Made by a program: the position numbers and the translations under genes. The notes below the pieces were generated by a model that was not told where the DNA came from, made no database searches, and was given only the letters and a program-made list of their open reading frames with translations. Shown here piece by piece: positions 1 to 10,574 of a DNA stretch of 64,000 nt (position 1 is the stretch's first letter; the number at the start of each line of letters is the position of its first letter). Origin of the DNA: Bryopsis sp. KO-2023 (Eukaryota; Chlorophyta; Ulvophyceae; Bryopsidales; Bryopsidaceae); the NCBI GenBank assembly GCA_030272585.1, contig BSYQ01000001.1, forward strand, positions 9,625,001-9,689,000, read 5' to 3'.

Positions 1-2348
1 AGAGAAACAAATACTCTGCCTTGATTTATAAAAATCCGTCCATTTTCTGCATCGAATTTCGAAAAGACCAATGCATTCATTCAATCTGATGACAATACCA
101 CCAAACTCATCTCAAACTCTTAAAGAAGAGGTTCAGCATCAGCAAGTCATGTCCTCTGACTCCTACTGTTGGATAAACATGAGTCACTTTGCATCCAATG
201 GGTGCTCTCTTGCTGCAACTCTTGTATTGCAGCAACATCTCCGAGGGAAGATCATTCTTTGCTTTGTAGCACACTCAGAATTATTACTCAACAGCTCCTG
301 TGGCATTTGTTGCATGTCTCCTTGAGTAATAATGATCTTCTTCCACTTGATGTGCATCCTCTTGTGCAAGTGTAGATGGTATTGACTCAGCATTTCGATG
401 TGATCTTCTCCACATCAGTAACTCCGATATTTGCCTTGGCATTCGTTACAATATTTGCCATATCATACACTCCAATGTATGTTACAATCAATGTGATACA
501 CATTGATGTATTGTTTCATGTGTCCATGCAAACAACACGTCATGGCTGCGGCATGTTCAACTCAGTTCGAACTGCGAAATCTGCTGGCAGTAGATGCTGC
601 AGTCAATATGAATTCGTTGTGGTATCCCCAGATGCACCCGAGGTAACATCCATTCTTGATCGCACTCTTGATCCCAGTGGGTATCCCACACACAGTGCTT
701 CAACAGCATCCTCGTTCCAGAGGTTATCTCGTGCGTGTTGGTGCACTACCTCAACCACCGTCTCATCATTGACTTTCTTATCATTCGCACTTGTTCCGTT
801 CACTGTGTTGTCGTCGATGCCAACTTCGATGTATGTCTGCAACATTAACAATCGAATTGATTGCAACATTCGTTGGGGCTCTCTTGTCTTTGCTGCCCTC
901 ATTTGTGTCAGTTGCGGCAATGCCTCCAACTGTAACACCTTGACGACTGCATTCCTTGCAGTCACGCTTCTCACCCTCTCTGAGAATCGTCTCATCAAAA
1001 CTCTCACGCTGCTGTTGCTTGGCTTATCAGCCCGGCATCACTTGCAGGTGATGCGGCGTGTTTTGCTTGGCGCCTGGTCACACTTCTCTCCTCAGAGGTC
1101 GAAATCCAAACTTGCATAGTCTTCTGCAGTTTGCCTTTGCGCTTGTGTCACTCCCAACTGACGCAGTCTGATGCAGTTCGCTTTTGCACTTGGGTCACTT
1201 TCCATCAATGGTGCGCGTGAGATTCGTTTCTCCACGCACAAGCTGCTCAAGTCTTTGCCAAAAGCGCTCACTTAGCATCAATACAGTCGACTGCACATTC
1301 CACCTTCAAATGGTGTGGCTCAGTTCAGTAATCTTCGAAACATAGCGCAATAGAATACTTGTCGCTGCCTCTGAGTAGCTGTCTAGTTCAATCGAACTAT
1401 TTCGACAATCCTTTTGCTCCATCGCCATGCAATCAACCGTCAGGCTATCAGTAGCAACTGCGGCGTCGCGCTGCAACTGTTCGATCAACATTCGATCGAA
1501 TTTTCTGTGTCGATTCGTCCTGCATTTTGCGCACTTCCTGCAAAATGCTGTTTCAATGCGCTGCAACTTTTATCACTCGTGATAATGTTGCGCCTGTGTT
1601 CTCAGGGCGTTGCACTCTTGTTAGTGACCAATCGCCTCCTGTAACTTAGTCTTTTCGCGTCCGAGGCGAGGCTTGCGCCTGCCACTTTCTTCCGTCGTTG
1701 CGCTTCCATCGCAACATCTGCATCTGCTGTAATTGCAATGAAATTGCAATGTGCTGCATGTAACATTCGCTGCATCCCCTTCATTGGGATTCCGTTTGTG
1801 TCTCCACAATCGCTTTGTTTTCATGCAGAATCGTCTGCACTCTCAACACCAACGATATCGAACTCACCTCCCAAGGAGGTTTGCCCTGTTGTGTACAGTC
1901 TCCTCGACTTGTACAATAGAACGACCAGCCAGTTATGTGGCTTAAGAGGGTTCGACTCCCTCTCTGGATCTCAAGCAAAGCCTCATTGACCTGGCGCTCG
2001 ATAGCGACCAGCCAATAGGTGCTTCCAGAGGGTCTAACGACCTCTTTGAACCTTAAGCGAAGCCTGAACAGCTGCTTTTCTGCTTTGCCTTTTCGGGATC
2101 CTCAAAAGAGGAAAACCTCAGATCTTAGGTTACCCCTGTAGGGTGTGAGATCTTTCGCTTGTCAGCCTTGCGCTGATCCCAGCGACTGGGTGGGCGCTCT
2201 CTAGCGACCCACGCGACTTGGGCGAGCCAGTCACTTGCAGTTGACTGCTGTGAGAAAGGGGGGTCGTCGCTGACGACTTGTCATGGTACGACCTCAGCCC
2301 CCAAAACTTCGCTGGCTCCAGTTGCTGCTGCCGACACGAAAGCTAGCT

Positions 2349-2486
2349 CACACTGCGCAGTCGTTCCTCACGACCTGCGACTCTCTTGCTGGGTCACACT
2401 GCGCAGTTGTTCCTCACGATCTGCGACTCTCTTGCTGGGTCACATTGCGCAGTCGTTCCTCACGACCCGCGACTCTCTTGGAAGGT
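2349..2486. repeat. 46-bp tandem repeat, three copies
   Basis: Three adjacent copies of a 46-bp unit start at 2349, 2395 and 2441 with a few substitutions. Each contains CTGCGCAG and ends in GACTCTCTTG plus about six bases. It lies in the non-coding interior of element G. Confidence 0.85.
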
Positions 2487-2921
2487 CACACTGTTGGGCT
2501 TCCACGAACTTGCGCTGCCATGCTCATACGTCACTTTTACTTAGTGCAGCCTTGGTCAAGTCTCTTCGTCGTTCAACGAACTCGAACACCAATAGTCGGA
2601 GACGACAGGTTCGGCCCTGGGCCGTCTTCTTTGTCGTCCTCGCTGGCGATCACCTTTTCAAGACTTCTTCAAAGCACGCTTTCGCTGGCACGACCATCAC
2701 CACTGGAGATCGCTTTCCCCACCCTAGTCCAAAGGGTCGACAGTGGTGGGTAACCTCTTTTCTTTGCAACGCTGCTCTTCTCCAGCGTCTCAGTAGTCCA
2801 TACTTCAGTAGCTTCCATAGCTGCTCGCGTTCTGCTCTTGTGGTCGCACCATTAGCGCTGCTCTTAGACCCCTTACTCCACTTATCACAGGGTCGCAATA
2901 AGTAACACTTATTGCACCTTC

Positions 2922-2933
2922 GCTCCGAAACCA
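2922..2933 (-). other. Primer-binding site of element G
   Basis: The minus strand reads TGGTTTCGGAGC one base inside the LTR end. The same 12 bases lie next to every other LTR in the window that is followed by an element interior. Confidence 0.8.
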
Positions 2934-3304
2934 ATGAAACGAGGCTACTTTTTTCAAGGTCCCCTCGCCCTCCTAGAGGAGGACGAGTGCCTTCCTCAAG
3001 CGTCTCGTTAGATAGAACTTCCTTACACGAATAAAGTTATAAAGAAGATACAACGACCTTTTCCTTCCACACTCTTATACCCTAGCGCCACAGCGCATCA
3101 AACCCTTGTTCTTGTCGACGTGTCACTATTCACTAGGAATTCACACATCTCCTTGCCACCTCAACTGTGAACGTGCCCCTATTCCACGAGAACTCAGTGA
3201 GTTCAACTCACACGTCCAATTGACAACTCGACTTTGATGGCTGCCACATCATCATCCATCAAACTCCATCGAGCTTGGTTGTAGTCGTGACTCCAAGGGT
3301 GTCG

Positions 3305-3430
3305 CACTACTGCACCTCTGCACCTCTGCACCTCTGCACCTCTACACCGCTGCACCGCTGCACCTCTGCACTGCTGCACGCTGCATCCACCGCTGCACGC
3401 TGCACCGCTGCACGCTGCACTCCTACACGC
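3305..3430. repeat. Low-complexity CACCTCTG / CACGCTG array
   Basis: Short irregular repeats of GCACCTCT grade into CACGCTGCACCGCTG-like units. Open frames here follow from the repeat periodicity and are not evidence of coding. Confidence 0.8.
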
Positions 3431-3552
3431 CGCACTCTCGCACGCTGCTCCTACACGTTGCACTCTTGCAACCTTCCCTTTTTCAGCTGCAGGAAGCATG
3501 GCAACTACTCTTGTAGTTCCAGCTCGAGTGCTGCGATAACCAACCGTTACAT

Positions 3553-3678
3553 CCATCCTTGCTCACCACCCTCGCCAAACTCTGCACCTCCTCTCCATCC
3601 TTGCTCACCACCCTCGCCAAACTCTGCACCTCCTCTCCATCCTTGGTCACCACCCCCGCCAAACTCCCATCCTGGGCG
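3553..3678. repeat. 42-bp tandem repeat, three copies
   Basis: Units start with CCATCC at 3553, 3595 and 3637, with a partial unit at 3667. It lies in the presumed U3 of the G LTR, where enhancer-like tandem arrays are common in LTR elements. Confidence 0.85.
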
Positions 3679-3679
3679 G

Positions 3680-3905
3680 TTGGCTCGGGCCTGACCAGGT
3701 CGGATCATGTTTGGGGGGGGTCCTCGGGCCTGACCAGGTCGGATCATGTTTGGGGGGGGTCCTCGGGCCTGACCAGGTCGGATCATGTTTGGGGGGGGTC
3801 CTCGGGCCTGACCAGGTCGGATCATGTTTGGGGGGGGTCCTCGGGGCTGACCAGGTCGGATCATGTTTGGGAGGGGTCCTTGGGGCTGACCAGGTGGAGG
3901 GCCCC
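3680..3905. repeat. 39-bp tandem repeat with G-runs, six copies
   Basis: TGACCAGGT recurs at 3692, 3731, 3770, 3809, 3848 and 3887, an exact 39-bp period. Four of the five repeat junctions carry an uninterrupted run of seven or more G after CATGTTT. The last two units are more diverged, as is usual at an array edge. Overlapping frames on both strands remain open because 39 is a multiple of 3, so they are not genes. Confidence 0.9.
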
Positions 3906-3992
3906 TACCACCTACGCAGGTGACTTTAGGTTCAAGTTCATCAGGTTCAGTCCAGGGGTTGGACATTTCAGGTTCGATCCCCGATCCACTGC

Positions 3993-4188
3993 TGTTACGA
4001 TGGGGTACTTTATTTATCGTGATATGTCTAAGGCGTGAGAGTACGTCATAGGGACATAGTAGCTATGACTGACCTGAGTGTATATAAACCACGAAGGGTT
4101 AGTGTTGTAATATCCAACTGTGTTTTGGGTTTCCGACCCTTGTGTCCCCCTGTCGAGGGTTTCCCCTTGTTTTCTGGCGCGCGTTACA
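3993..4188 (+). repeat. 5' LTR of element F
   Basis: A 196-bp LTR runs from TGTTACGA to CGTTACA with imperfect terminal inverted repeats. It has a TATA box (TATATAAA at 4081-4088) about 108 bases before its end and a primer-binding site two bases beyond. It is a 5' LTR because the primer site follows it on the plus strand. No second copy of this LTR is in the window. Confidence 0.85.
4081..4088 (+). promoter_or_regulatory. TATA box of the F LTR
   Basis: TATATAAA preceded by GAGTG marks the likely Pol II core promoter. The start site would be about 30 bases downstream, inside the LTR. Confidence 0.65.
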
Positions 4189-4189
4189 A

Positions 4190-4201
4190 TGGTTTCGGAG
4201 C
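4190..4201 (+). other. Primer-binding site of element F
   Basis: TGGTTTCGGAGC lies one base past the LTR end. It would pair with a tRNA 3' end reading GCTCCGAAACCA. Confidence 0.85.
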
Positions 4202-7200
4202 CGGGGCTAGGGTACTCGTGTTCGACCCTAGAACCCTGAGAAAAAAGCGCGGATCCAGCCCAGCAGCCTTCCTTAAGGGCGTAAGGAAAAAGGACCCTGG
4301 AGCGTTGGGGAGGTGAAACGACCTCAATAGAGTGCGCTCACAACTTCGATAGGATAAGCGACGTGGAAGTTGGAATGTTCTTGCGTCTGGAATGGCTAGC
4401 AGAACCTTGTAAGACTTGTGAGCTTCGATCGTGAACGCGAAGTCAAGTTCAAGACGCAGCAAACCTCGAGAAGTTCCAGTTGGAGTTCTAATAACGAGGT
4501 CGACGCAACCAAGAAGGAAAACCACGCTGGAGTAAAACTACGGCCTGGAAGGAGGTCGTGCTAGTGGTTGTGGCGGTCGCGAGTCGAGAAGGAAGACGAG
4601 TCGAGTGAACCTGCAGTCCTGAAAAGTGTAACGCTGCAGTAATGGCGAGTTGTACCACAGGCGAGCGTCTTGGTCGTTGAGAGCGGCGCCAAAAGGTTGG
4701 AAAGGTGGCGCACTGTCGACGTGACGGCCAGTGACCAGTGTTTTGCGAACATGGTCTCGTCTGGAGGTTGATTGTTGTGGGTCGATGTGGATTCAACGAT
4801 GTTTCAAGACCTGCAGCTCAAGGCAGGAGTGTGTCGCGAATGGTGGCGAGAGGAAAAACACTCGACTGGATCTGGATTGGATCGAATATCGAGGAGCTGG
4901 CGAGAAAAGAAACGCGAATAGGAGAGTTTCTGAAGACCAAAGCAGAAGGAGAATACAGGACAGCACCAAAATCGGAATCCCCTGAGTTTTGGGATAGGGG
5001 ATCGTGGTTCGACGTCGGTCTAAGGGGCACCGTCGGTGGAGTGGTCGACTGGCTGCGCAGGGTGTGGCTGGACGTACCAGGGGAAAGGACGCAGTGGCAG
5101 GAATATTGGAAGATGCTGTCAGTGAAAGGGACTGGAGGAAGTCCAGCAGGATTCAAGAATGAATGTTGCCTGACAGAGGGATAAGACTGATTGTGGAAGA
5201 TTGAGGTAGTCAAAGTTTAAGCTGGCTGTGGCTGGCAGAAGGCTGAAGGAGTGGATTTTATTTTATCTCCTGACAAAATGAATCGATTTGAGTGTGACTA
5301 TTGAAAAGGAAGAATGGAGTGTTAAGCTTTGGCAGATTTGCACATATTTTCAGATGTGAGGTATCTGATGGGCAGAAGTTTATGAATGTGTTCAATCAAA
5401 GATCAGGACAACAAAAGTATGCTGAGTTTTACAGTCTTGAAGGATTTGGAAACTATCTTTGGATTATTATTCAGAGTTGTGGACAGAAATGGACAGCAGA
5501 TGTTGTTTTATTTTCATAGAAATGGAATATGATCACATCATGGAAGAAGCCTGAAAATTATGAGTATTTAAAGGATGGAATCTCATTACAGAGCTGGAGT
5601 TGGAAGAGGAGACATTGCAAGTGAAAAAGGAGTTATGGAGGAGCTATTCAGCAAAAAGCAAATATGAACCATGAGCAGTGGAAGTAAAGAGAGCTGACTG
5701 AATAGGGTAAACATATTTTGCTGTTTTGGACTGAAGATCCCAAGCTACCTTGTGCTTGGTGGAGTACACCAATGAAGAGTGGATTACCACACGAGCAGAG
5801 ACGCAACCAATGAATGGTAGCGATCGTGCAATATCCGACAGCTTGTTGAGATGTTACCATGAATGGATGATCAGAAGACCTACATTCTGAGGCCAAGAAG
5901 AGTATAAAAGATGTCGACAGTCCAAGATATATGAAGAAATGGAGATGGGCTGTGGAAAATATGTGAAATCACAGAAAGGGAATTTTTACCCGGCAGAATT
6001 GGTGTTCCACAGACGTGTGGAGTTGCATCTGCTGGAAGAGCAATTGAAGGATAAGTGAAAAAGAGAAAAATTGCTGAAGCGTGATCAGGCTAATCCACAG
6101 AAGGAAACATGAGAAGAGTGTGTTGGATTGGATACAAGTGTGGATGCCTGATTGAAGAACTTGGACTGATGGAAAAAGTGGAGGAAACATGGAACCTTAT
6201 CGCAAGAAACAGATTGATAAAGGTGATGGCTGATTGTTAGTTGTGAAGGGACCAGCCATTCAAGGATATTATCGGTGCACTCGCGTATCGGTGAACCGAC
6301 AGCTCAGGTGGAGACAAGATTAGGAGCTGAGTATAACCTGAAAGGGAACAAGCCTCTATGTTGAGTGGAGCTTGTAAAGCACAGAATTTATACTCATGGA
6401 CAGCCGAAAACTGCAATTGGTGGCGGGAGAATAATCTGGAAGATATCCATGCCAAAGGACCAAGCAGGGATTAAAAGATATATTGATGGAAGATATATGT
6501 TGGGGCTGGAGCATGACTGATGTGCTACAATACTGTTTCTGGATGGAGTTGAAAGAAGTCTCAAGCGAGAGAGGTATCAATTGACCTACGCAATGTGTTT
6601 CGGGAGAAGTATGGACGTATGTGGTGAATGAAAATTACCATATACTAGTGAGCTTTGTGTTCCCTTGGCGGTGGTGATATTTTTATTGAGCCAATTTCAG
6701 AGTGAACTGAAAGTGAAAACTAGAAGTGCTGACTGGCCAATATGAAAGTTCTGTGGGGAAGTAGTTTGCAGGCACCTCTTCTCTATAGTGTCGCAAATAA
6801 AAAAATATGGGTGGATCATATGAACCTCAGTGAACAACGCCAAGGCAGTCAGAACCTACAGTGGTATGGCTGAGGCAGAATTCTAAGGTGGTGAATACAA
6901 TGGAGCCATGTGGACGGCTGGAAACCGTTGGGCATCTCATGGCACCCATTTCCATTGAATTCACGGAGGAGATGATGCTAGTTGCCTGAACTAGTAAAGA
7001 GGAGGTGGATGAGATCTTAAGGAGGGATGTATATATGTGGACTCTGGTGTGGCAATATTGGATTTAACGCGGCAGCTACCTTTGGCGCGAATATACGCTG
7101 CAAAGGCAAAGATCCCGGATGGAATTCGGTTGTATCTCCCTGGAAGCTTAGCGCGAGCCTGTGTTGTACGCGCGGTGTTTACATGGACTGCATCAGCGGA

Positions 7201-10012
7201 TGAATATCAAGATATTACGGAGGATATAAGGAGGAATATCAGAGGTGAATTGTCGACTGGCAACAGGATCCGGCTCCTGTGTGAGTCCCGACAAATTCAG
7301 ATGTCTTCCGGTCTGCACCTCTAATACGATGGAGCAGAATGCACATCGTTGGCGAGTTTTGTCTATTGGATTGACGAAGGACCTTGATGCAGCATGCCGA
7401 CTGCACAAGTGGTTGATTTAAAAGGCGAGGCAAACACCTACGGTAGTTTCTGTTGGCTGGAGCCACAGAAATTAACACATCAAAGGAAGAAAGAACTTGT
7501 GGATACGCTGAGTTGTCCAGTAGGTCAGTGAGAGAAAAGAAGACAATGGTCGAATAGGACTGAACCTCTGGAGGAACTGACAAGGACTTGAACACTTGGT
7601 GGCGTGAACAACCATCAATGTGCTTTCTTTGGGATGCGGATGAACATTGCGGTTATTATTTCAAAGAAAACTTCGAATGTGTCCCCTCCAAACAAGTGGC
7701 TGAATGTATGGGGCAGTGGAGTTATTGTTCGTTGGCGAGACCTGACCATGGCTGGAGGAGGTCTACTGGATGGCGCAATAAGACGGAGTAAGTCGGTCCT
7801 GCAGTGAGGGCTGGGGCCCAAGACCGTAAGGCGGGATTCGCAGCCGCGGTAAGACGTTATACATGTATTGTGTGGCTGGCTCAAGCAGCAAAGTTAAAGA
7901 TCTGGAAGCGGGTTCAAATCTCCCTGAACTTTGTGCGAGCAAATCTCACAGTTCTATCGGCACTTGGACCACACACTGGAAGGCGAAGGATGGAATGATA
8001 CACCCCATTTCGGTGGCGAAGTATGGATTTATTGGCGGGAGTGAGCAAGGAAATGCTTTGCACCGGAAATGATGAAAATCAGTAGCAGTTGATGGAGTCT
8101 TAACCACTGCTGATACATGTGTTCATAATGGGAAAAAAAAAAGAGACTACAATGCGATGGAACTGATCGGCATTGCATGAGTGGTACCGCATAAGGTGGA
8201 TGATGGAGTGAGTTTATGAATCAGGTAGCCTCTGATTTGAAATGAGATGTTCAAAAAAAATATATATATAATATAGAGCAGCCAGAACTGGTGATTTGCT
8301 TGTTTTTAAACATCTCACATGAATGGTCGTATGGTGTATAAATATGGAGAGAACCGTGGGAGAGAATTCTTTTGATATGATTACATTCCCCATTTGCAGT
8401 CATCTTGAGAGCTGAATGGAATTATGGTAGTTGGTTGATCAGTGACTTGTACATTTCAATGCTAATCTGACGGGAGTTTCAGGAAGAGAAACTACAACCC
8501 AGTGCAGAACGGTGGCAGATCTGATTGGAATGCATTTGGAATGAAACCTACAAGTTTTTGGGCTGAAATAAGATGGACTGACAATGGTATTTGCCTTAAG
8601 AGAATTGTTGGTACAGAAATTAATAAGGGAACTTTTCTCTGTGGTAGAAAATTCATTTAGAGTGTTCGATGAGACTAGCGGGCGGTCTCTAGCAATCAAT
8701 TACGGTGGCGATCGTGTTTTGATTGTGGGCGTGGCTACGCCTGTGGACTTGTTCGTGTGGATGGGGCTAGCGTACACGGCCTAGCATGCGACAAGTATTT
8801 GGGTGATAGTGCGTTGCGAACTGGTCAGATGTCCAGATATAGACCATGCAACGGTGGGATTTGGCATAGTTTTAGATGGGACGCCAAACCCCCGTGTGCT
8901 TACTCTACACAGAATGGGTCATGTAGGGGAAAGATTCATTTTTGCGGAAGTGAATTTTGGTCCTCGCGGAAAAACATTTGGAACCTTTTGAGTATTGCGT
9001 TTTCCAACAATGTTATATTCGTCTTTTAGGAGATTGGTTTTGAGTGTTATCCGGCCTTTCAGTGGAAGGTTCGTATGCCGGATACGGATGTTGGAATTCT
9101 ACTGGAGGAGTCGAGAATCATCACAAGGACATTAGCATTTGTTAAAGACAACTATAGTGGGTTTTTGAAGAGAGCATTCTGTGGCCTCTTGTTTTATTGT
9201 TTCGTTCCTCGGTTTTTCCGTTCATTGGATTATGAACGGGGTGGCGACGGTATCCCCGAGAAATTACGGTATCCCCGAGAAATTTACTGGAAGAAAAAAA
9301 AAGAGTCAGTGATTGGGGTACTGTGGATTGGTTTACTGAAACAAAAGGAACAATAGGAAATATGAAAGACATTTTTGTTCAAGTATTTGAGTATGGTTGA
9401 AATTGCCAAGGGAATATTCTGATGTTTCGTCGTCAAACTGGATTTGGGGCGGCGGTTAAAGAAATGTCTTAAGCCAGTGGATCATCTTGATGTGTCGTGG
9501 ACGCATGATGCTGGTTGGGTGGATCCCTGAGGATATATTGCGACAGTGTGGTGCACAGAATTGTGACAATGGCAAGTCTTAAGGGGGTGCTAAAGTGAAG
9601 ACATTTGGATAGCGTGAGTTGGTCGACGGGCTGGCTTTGGTTTTATTCTCTTGTTGTTCATCTGCAGCAAACTCGGTTCGGTGTTGTTGGCCGAGTGTAG
9701 AGCGTGGTAGGGGCCAGCGTATACGGCCTTGCATTCTACCTCGAAAGCGCTATTGTTGCGACAGAGATGCAGCTGTAAGTCACTCTGGAAGAAGACAACA
9801 GTCTTAGCGGCCAATGGTGGAATTCGAACAGCGGAAGTCAATTTATGTGCCTTCCTGGAGGTACTGGACTTGGTGGAAGTGCTTCTTGTGAATCGAATGA
9901 TATGGTAAAACTGAATTGGCGCTGGACTGGATATATTGGAAGGAATGAAGAAACGTAAAAGGTTTTCTATTTGGAGATCGTCGGTACGCAGAACTGGAAC
10001 TTACGCATTGCC
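4202..10012 (+). mobile_element. Interior of element F, non-coding, GGA-rich
   Basis: About 5.8 kb directly downstream of the F LTR and primer site has only short, mutually contradictory open frames and no recognisable gag or pol. The plus (sense) strand is purine-rich and dense in GGA: nine in 5521-5640, where about two would be expected by chance. The interior is broken at 10013 by element E1, so the 3' LTR lies beyond the window. It looks like a large non-coding retrotransposon derivative dependent on proteins supplied by other elements. A decayed coding element is possible but I see no remnant domains. Confidence 0.6.
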
Positions 10013-10541
10013 TGTAACCCCAAACCACGTCGCCTCCACCGATTTCGTCACACTGGCCAAGGCCAGAGTGCTATCGGGTAGAGGAGGGGTAGTTAGGACA
10101 GTCCAGCCACAGTCTGGAAGTAGCAGTCCAGCTGCGGAAATGACTAGGTTGGACGGTCCTAGGGGTAGAGACTAAGGGAAGGGATTGAGGGAGGTTAGGA
10201 AGATCAGCTAGGCTTGATAGGTTAGGTAGTCCCCATCAGTAGGTGGGATCCTAGGTGATCAGTGGGACTAGGGTGAGTCAGGCGGCAGCCTATTTAATGG
10301 CTGATCTTAGGTTATTGGACATTCTGGGTGAGGCTTTTGTTTTTATTCGAGTGTGGACCTTTATTGATTGTTGTAAGAAAGCTTGTGTGAAGAGTCCTGA
10401 GTAAGGTGCCTTGCAAAGGCCGTGTGATCAAATTCAAGAGGGGCTGTCCCCACTTCCGCCGTTCCCGTTCTGCAGAAACGCCATCACCACCGTTAAGTAC
10501 GGTTGCAGGGGTGACCCCAGCGGTCAAGGTTACCCTATTTG
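10013..10541 (+). repeat. 5' LTR of E1
   Basis: This LTR of about 529 bp starts TGTAACCCC and carries a TATA-like CTATTTAATGG around 10289. The end is inferred from the primer site at 10543. The terminal bases do not match a clean ...CA, so the end may be off by a few bases. Confidence 0.75.
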
Positions 10542-10542
10542 T

Positions 10543-10554
10543 TGGTTTCGGAGC
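10543..10554 (+). other. Primer-binding site of E1
   Basis: TGGTTTCGGAGC, identical to the primer site of every other family here. Confidence 0.8.
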
Positions 10555-10574
10555 CAGGTTGCGCACACTTTTGA

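Larger units (their letters stand above)
1..3970 (-). mobile_element. Element G: non-coding LTR retrotransposon, 5' part
   Basis: A primer-binding site on the minus strand (2922-2933) is followed on the plus strand by a TG-initial sequence at 2935. This marks the 3' end of a minus-strand 5' LTR. The interior (1-2921) has no convincing open frame and is pyrimidine-rich on the plus strand, so purine-rich as sense RNA. TGC/GCA trinucleotides recur densely: I count five TGC in 541-600. This resembles the non-coding interiors of elements D and F. The other LTR lies outside the window, so no target duplication can be checked. Reading this as a non-autonomous large retrotransposon derivative is inference from structure. 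Confidence 0.55.
2935..3970 (-). repeat. 5' LTR of element G (outer end tentative)
   Basis: The inner end at 2935 is fixed by the adjacent primer site. The outer end is proposed at 3970 because the termini then form a 5-bp inverted repeat (TGAAA...TTTCA), comparable to TGATA/TATCA in elements C and D. On the minus strand a TATA-like CTTTATAAC lies at 3036-3044, about 105 bases before the LTR end, similar to the spacing in F, C and D. A short hairpin (CTCGCCCTCC...GGAGGACGAG) lies near 2970. The presumed U3 holds two tandem arrays. The outer boundary could be wrong. Confidence 0.45.

Noticed and set aside
1925..1985. A tRNA gene, because GAGGGTTCGACTCCCTC looks like a T-arm
   Set aside because: No matching acceptor, D or anticodon arms at proper spacing upstream.
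3680..3905. CRISPR-like array
   Set aside because: Head-to-tail minisatellite with no unique spacers, in eukaryotic DNA.
7037..7324. A small gene in the F interior
   Set aside because: 95 codons without recognisable domain, in DNA with comparable open frames on both strands.
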